Assembly: GCA_042408355.1 (NCBI GenBank)
Contig: JBHORD010000027.1
Coordinates: forward strand, 1 to 33,140
Length of the DNA stretch: 33,140 nt
Reading direction: 5' to 3'
Origin: Fen-1038 sp042408355
GTDB lineage: Bacteria; Chloroflexota; Anaerolineae; Anaerolineales; Villigracilaceae
A program made the position numbers and the translations under genes. Below are positions 29,953 to 33,140 of the stretch, in pieces; the stretch's first letter is position 1; each line of letters starts with the position of its first letter. The notes under the pieces are model-generated. The model was not told the origin of the DNA. It ran no database searches and saw only the letters and a list, made by a program, of their open reading frames with translations.

Positions 29953-30708
29953 TTATTCCGTGCTCAATCGCGCGGTCGCGCCGCCGTCTACAACAAGCGC
30001 CTGACCCGTCATAAATGACGATTGCTCATTATCGGCAAGGAAATAGATCGCGTGTGCGATCTCTTCGGGTGTGCCCACTTTTCCGCTGACGGTTTTGCGC
30101 GCCAGGTTATCGAGCCGCTCCTGCATGTCGCCGCGGCCGGCGTGGCCGCGCCCGAGGCCGGCGCGCAGCATGGGGGTATCCACCGCGCCGGGAAGTACCG
30201 CGTTGACGCGGATGTTATCAGGCGCGAATTCAATCGCCATGGCGCGTGTCAGGGCGAGCAATCCGCCTTTGGAGGCGGCATATGCGGCGATGTTCGCCGA
30301 TGTTTGAATGGCGTGGACCGATGAAACGTTCACGACCGCGCCGCCGCCCGCTTTTAAAAGCGGATGCGCCAGTTTAACTCCCAGGAACACCGAACGCAAA
30401 TTGGAGGCCATGACCGAATCCCATTCTTCGACGGTGGTCTCGATCAATGGCTTGGCAACTTGAATGGCGGCATTGTTGACCAGCGCGTCGAGCGAATCCG
30501 TGAATGCATGAGCCTTCTCGAAAATAGCATGCATATCTTCAGGACGCGCAATATCGGACTGAATGAAAAGTCCGTTGCGAGGAAAATCTTTTCTGAATTC
30601 TGCGCGGTCCACGCCGATGACGCGCCAGCCCTTTTCGGAAAACAAGTTGACGGTGGCGCGGCCAATGCCGCCCGCCGCGCCGGTGATCAAAACAGTCTTA
30701 TCTTTCAT
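29953..30708 (-). CDS. Short-chain dehydrogenase/reductase
   Basis: This 251-residue classical SDR catalyses NAD(P)-dependent oxidation or reduction of a hydroxyl or keto group. TGAAGGIG (9-16) binds the cofactor. D34 at the end of strand 2 favours NAD over NADP. NNAA is at 78-81. The catalytic set is N103, S130, Y143 and K147 (YAASK). PGAVDTPM and the C-terminal DGGA are typical. It overlaps the hydroxyacid dehydrogenase gene upstream by 11 bases, so the two are made together and may act in sequence on one metabolite, perhaps a precursor of an unusual sugar. The substrate cannot be read from the sequence. Confidence 0.9.
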   Translation of the reverse strand: MKDKTVLITGAAGGIGRATVNLFSEKGWRVIGVDRAEFRKDFPRNGLFIQSDIARPEDMHAIFEKAHAFTDSLDALVNNAAIQVAKPLIETTVEEWDSVMASNLRSVFLGVKLAHPLLKAGGGAVVNVSSVHAIQTSANIAAYAASKGGLLALTRAMAIEFAPDNIRVNAVLPGAVDTPMLRAGLGRGHAGRGDMQERLDNLARKTVSGKVGTPEEIAHAIYFLADNEQSSFMTGQALVVDGGATARLSTE

Positions 30709-31660
30709 TCCTCAATCCATCCGATGAAATTCCCAACCCATCCAACAAATTTCGAATCGTGTTCCAGTGAATACGCTCCCATGCAGTCGGGCTGGAATTG
30801 GAATTGTGCGGCGCGAGCAGGACGTTATCCATTTTCAAGAGCGGACTATCCAACGGAAGCGGCTCGACCTCGAAGACGTCCAGGGCGGCTCCCGCGAGAC
30901 GTTTCGTCTGCAGCGCTTCGATCAGCGCCTTCTCCTCGACGATGGGTCCGCGCGCCGTGTTGATGAGAATCGCCTCGGGCTTCATCTTTGCCAATGTTTT
31001 TGCATTGATTAAATGATAACTGGTTGGATTCAAATCGCAGTTGACGGAGACGAAATCGGAATTCGATAATAGATGTTCGAGGCGCGTCATCTCGATGCCG
31101 GTTTCGGTAACGAAGACATGATCAATTTCGGCGATATCCGTTCCATAAACTTTCATGCCGAAAGCGCGGGCGCGGCGCGTCACAGCTTTGCCGATGTTGC
31201 CAACGCCGATCACGCCGAGCGCGCATTCGCTCAGACTCTTGCCGGGAATTTTTTTCCATTCGCCGCGTTTCATGGCCGCGTCCATCCACGGCTGGCGGCG
31301 CGCAAACGCCAGCATGTATCCGAGAACGGTGTCCGCCACGGGCGTGGTGAACGCGTTCGTCGTCCGGCAAAGTTGGATATTTAAGCGGGAGCAGGCTTCG
31401 GCATCGATGGAATCGATTCCCGTCCCCCATTTTGAAATCACTTTGAGCCGCGGCGCGCAGGCCTCCAAAACGCGCGCGGTGTAACGGTCGTCGCCGCAAA
31501 TCGAGCCGTCGAATTGACCCGCATATTTCAACAGATCGGCCTCCTCCATCCGTTCGCGAACTTCGGGGACGATTAAATCAATGCGGTATTTTTCGAACAC
31601 CGGTTTGAAGCGTTCGAGGAAGGGAATCATGTAAGGGGCGGTCAGCAAAACAGTTGGCAT
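30698..31660 (-). CDS. D-2-hydroxyacid dehydrogenase (phosphoglycerate dehydrogenase-like)
   Basis: This 320-residue NAD-dependent dehydrogenase belongs to the D-isomer 2-hydroxyacid family. GVGNIGKAV (152-160) is the Rossmann glycine motif. The catalytic residues are Arg237 in NTARGP, Glu266 in VFEVEP and His285 in LAPHN. KWGTGIDSID is the substrate loop typical of the SerA-like branch. The ACT domain of serine-pathway enzymes is absent. I placed the start at 31660, two bases after the stop of the upstream gene. A longer frame would lie inside that gene and lacks similarity. There is no clear ribosome binding site, so it may depend on coupling. Its position in a glycan operon suggests a special 2-hydroxyacid rather than serine synthesis. 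Confidence 0.88.
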   Translation of the reverse strand: MPTVLLTAPYMIPFLERFKPVFEKYRIDLIVPEVRERMEEADLLKYAGQFDGSICGDDRYTARVLEACAPRLKVISKWGTGIDSIDAEACSRLNIQLCRTTNAFTTPVADTVLGYMLAFARRQPWMDAAMKRGEWKKIPGKSLSECALGVIGVGNIGKAVTRRARAFGMKVYGTDIAEIDHVFVTETGIEMTRLEHLLSNSDFVSVNCDLNPTSYHLINAKTLAKMKPEAILINTARGPIVEEKALIEALQTKRLAGAALDVFEVEPLPLDSPLLKMDNVLLAPHNSNSSPTAWERIHWNTIRNLLDGLGISSDGLRNER

Positions 31661-31662
31661 AA

Positions 31663-33140
31663 TTATTGACAGAAGGATTGTTGGATGTAATCGCTCATGC
31701 CTGCCTGAACATTCGCGTTTGAATTCACCAGTTTGGTTAAGTCCTGGCAGGCCTGCATTTTCAGAAATGCATCGGCGTTGATGATGCTGATCAACGGATG
31801 GATATTGTTGCGCTCGCCCAGCATCACATATGCGCGCAGAAAAGGCATCCACTCCACGCGATCCGACGGATACAAATCTTTACCCAGCGCTTCATCGCCC
31901 AATTGAACGACAGTCTTCCAATCGCCTTGCTGTGCGGCGAGCGAAGCCTTTTCATAATAATAACACCAGCCATGCGGCGGTTCGGGGCCAAAGACAGCAA
32001 CTGGCGGACGCGGCGAATCTGCGTTCAAGACCACATTGCTGATTTTCGATTTCGGCGCGACCAGCATGATGTTTTGCGCGTCGGCGCTCGAGACATCGGG
32101 CTGGCTCCCGTCAATCACGCGGACACAGCCGCCGGTGGTCGATTCCGCCAAGACCAGCACATTGCTGTAATCCTGCATCGAGGCGTTGCCGCGCCGAATA
32201 AAATCCAGATGGCCGCGCCCGGCGATGATCTGCAAAACAATATCGGGGGTCAAAACCGCGGCGGGCACGCGTATCGCGATCGGATCGGCTGTCTGTTTTT
32301 GCGGAGAATAAATCAAGTTTGCCGGCCCCCAAACAAAATAATCTTCCGAAATTCCGGTATTGCCGGGATAACTGGCAACCAGCGTCGTGCCGTCTTTGAA
32401 TTGCGGCACGCGCCATGCGACCTGCCACCAGAAATTATTAATTATGTTTGTGCTTTGCACTGCATTAACAGCATTGGCATAATGAGTAAGAGAAGCGGTT
32501 GCTACAAGCAAAGCCAAGAACCCAGTGAGGACACGTCTTGAGGAGAGATAAGCGATGAGAGCAAACAGGACCATCACACCGCCTGCCATACCAGTTAGAG
32601 AATAACGGGAATAGCTGGCAAAATCCACATGGCGATTGGCAACAACGACTGGCAATCCTGCCCCGAGAACCGAGATAAAACCTGCGATCAGCGCCTCCCG
32701 CCTCCAATCCCATTTTGGCGCCGATGATAAAGTATCTGTCCTATCCCGCTGAAGCCAGCGGAAGACTAGAACAGCCAGCACGGCAAGAAAAATAGCCGCT
32801 CCCAATCCGACAAGAAAATCACGTAGGCGAAGATTAAAACCAAGATCGTAGAGGGGCACACCCCAGGCCAGAAAGATAACTTTAAAGGTGTCTTGTATGA
32901 GGGCGACCAGCCAGGTTGTGGCAGTGTAAACAGGTGAGATAAAAAGCTGCCCGACCTGAAAACTGATATCAGTGGCCCGGCGGGCGCCTTGAAAATAGAA
33001 TAGGCGCCAGCCCAAAAAGCCTGTAGCAATGAGCGAGTATGGAAGCCACTTCAAAATTACCCGACCGATTCTCTTTTTGACTTCAACCTTATTTTCGCGC
33101 CAGACGAGCACGACAATCCACATGAGGCGGAAGACTTCCA
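31663..33140 (-). CDS. Large membrane protein with extracytoplasmic C-terminal domain, 5' end beyond window
   Basis: The visible 491 or so residues have about seven hydrophobic helices in the first half (from WLPYSLIATGFLGWRLFYF to VLTGFLALLVATASL). A soluble domain of about 270 residues follows, with helical repeats near the end that recall tetratricopeptide packing (YYYEKASLAAQQGDWKTVVQ). The frame is open to the window edge, and the ATG at 33123 has no ribosome binding site, so the protein starts outside the window and probably has more helices. VDFASYSRYSLTGMAGGVMV resembles a helix-loop segment of large GT-C-like membrane proteins in related genomes (weak). As the first visible gene of the operon it may be a glycosyltransferase or flippase partner. 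The function is not established. Confidence 0.7.
   Translation of the reverse strand, partial: EVFRLMWIVVLVWRENKVEVKKRIGRVILKWLPYSLIATGFLGWRLFYFQGARRATDISFQVGQLFISPVYTATTWLVALIQDTFKVIFLAWGVPLYDLGFNLRLRDFLVGLGAAIFLAVLAVLVFRWLQRDRTDTLSSAPKWDWRREALIAGFISVLGAGLPVVVANRHVDFASYSRYSLTGMAGGVMVLFALIAYLSSRRVLTGFLALLVATASLTHYANAVNAVQSTNIINNFWWQVAWRVPQFKDGTTLVASYPGNTGISEDYFVWGPANLIYSPQKQTADPIAIRVPAAVLTPDIVLQIIAGRGHLDFIRRGNASMQDYSNVLVLAESTTGGCVRVIDGSQPDVSSADAQNIMLVAPKSKISNVVLNADSPRPPVAVFGPEPPHGWCYYYEKASLAAQQGDWKTVVQLGDEALGKDLYPSDRVEWMPFLRAYVMLGERNNIHPLISIINADAFLKMQACQDLTKLVNSNANVQAGMSDYIQQSFCQ

Noticed and set aside
1..33140. tRNA genes, CRISPR arrays, insertion sequences or prophage
   Set aside because: I saw no cloverleaf with a TTCGANTC arm, no regularly spaced repeats, and no transposase, integrase or phage structural gene.

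Overview
The window looks like a piece of an uncultured bacterial chromosome, most likely Chloroflexota, class Anaerolineae. This is an inference from gene content and style, not from a marker-gene tree. The supporting features are a b6-type cytochrome b beside a subunit IV fused to cytochrome c domains, a four-subunit succinate dehydrogenase, DUF5671 membrane proteins, large sets of GT-C and GT2 glycosyltransferases, and dispersed intergenic repeats of a kind I associate with Anaerolineales assemblies (recall, not checked). Coding density is high. I found no tRNA, rRNA, CRISPR array, transposase or phage gene.

Left part (1-8.2 kb), replication neighbourhood. A YhfC-like intramembrane protease (cut by the window edge) and a GAF-domain histidine kinase face dnaN (DNA polymerase sliding clamp), which is on the minus strand. 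Upstream of dnaN lie a 631-residue membrane protein built from six tandem two-helix units (DUF5671-like) and a small NTF2-like membrane-anchored protein with a good promoter. The 660-bp gene-free stretch 5819-6481 holds six DnaA-box-like 9-mers. Two are exact TTATCCACA, one is an exact TTATTCACA, and three on the plus strand are phased 20-21 bp apart. A DnaA-trio-like TAG tract and an AT-rich segment sit next to a tandem pair of boxes. I read this as a candidate chromosomal origin (oriC). A nucleotidyltransferase and a deoxynucleoside kinase follow on the minus strand.

Middle part (8.2-13.3 kb). Two GT4-type glycosyltransferases (plus strand) converge on a GT87-type membrane mannosyltransferase. 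That gene overlaps a C39-like peptidase carrying two SH3-like domains. A small two-helix membrane protein lies upstream.

Respiratory block (13.6-20.4 kb). sdhCDAB (minus strand) and a menaquinol:cytochrome c oxidoreductase operon (Rieske, cytochrome b6, subunit IV fused to a di-haem cytochrome c; plus strand) are transcribed divergently. Their shared 640-bp spacer contains a dispersed repeat, a perfect 20-bp palindrome, a long cruciform-capable inverted repeat and a leader hairpin. Both operons end in clear Rho-independent terminators. Electrons from succinate would enter the quinone pool and leave through the neighbouring complex III.

Right part (20.5-33.1 kb), surface-glycan region. It holds two GT2 glycosyltransferases, two paralogous GT39-like membrane glycosyltransferases, a DUF6056-like membrane protein, a sulfotransferase, a GDP-mannose 3,5-epimerase-like enzyme, a DUF115 protein, a short-chain dehydrogenase, a D-2-hydroxyacid dehydrogenase and a large membrane protein cut by the right edge. 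Six of these genes form one tightly overlapping minus-strand operon, and four more form a second one separated from it by a repeat. Together they suggest synthesis of a lipid-linked, possibly sulfated, exopolysaccharide or glycoprotein glycan.

Several intergenic-type repeats intrude into genes. One supplies the start codon of a glycosyltransferase, and two others appear to be translated in frame inside glycan genes. Three glycan genes have -10 elements so close to their ATG that leaderless transcription is likely.
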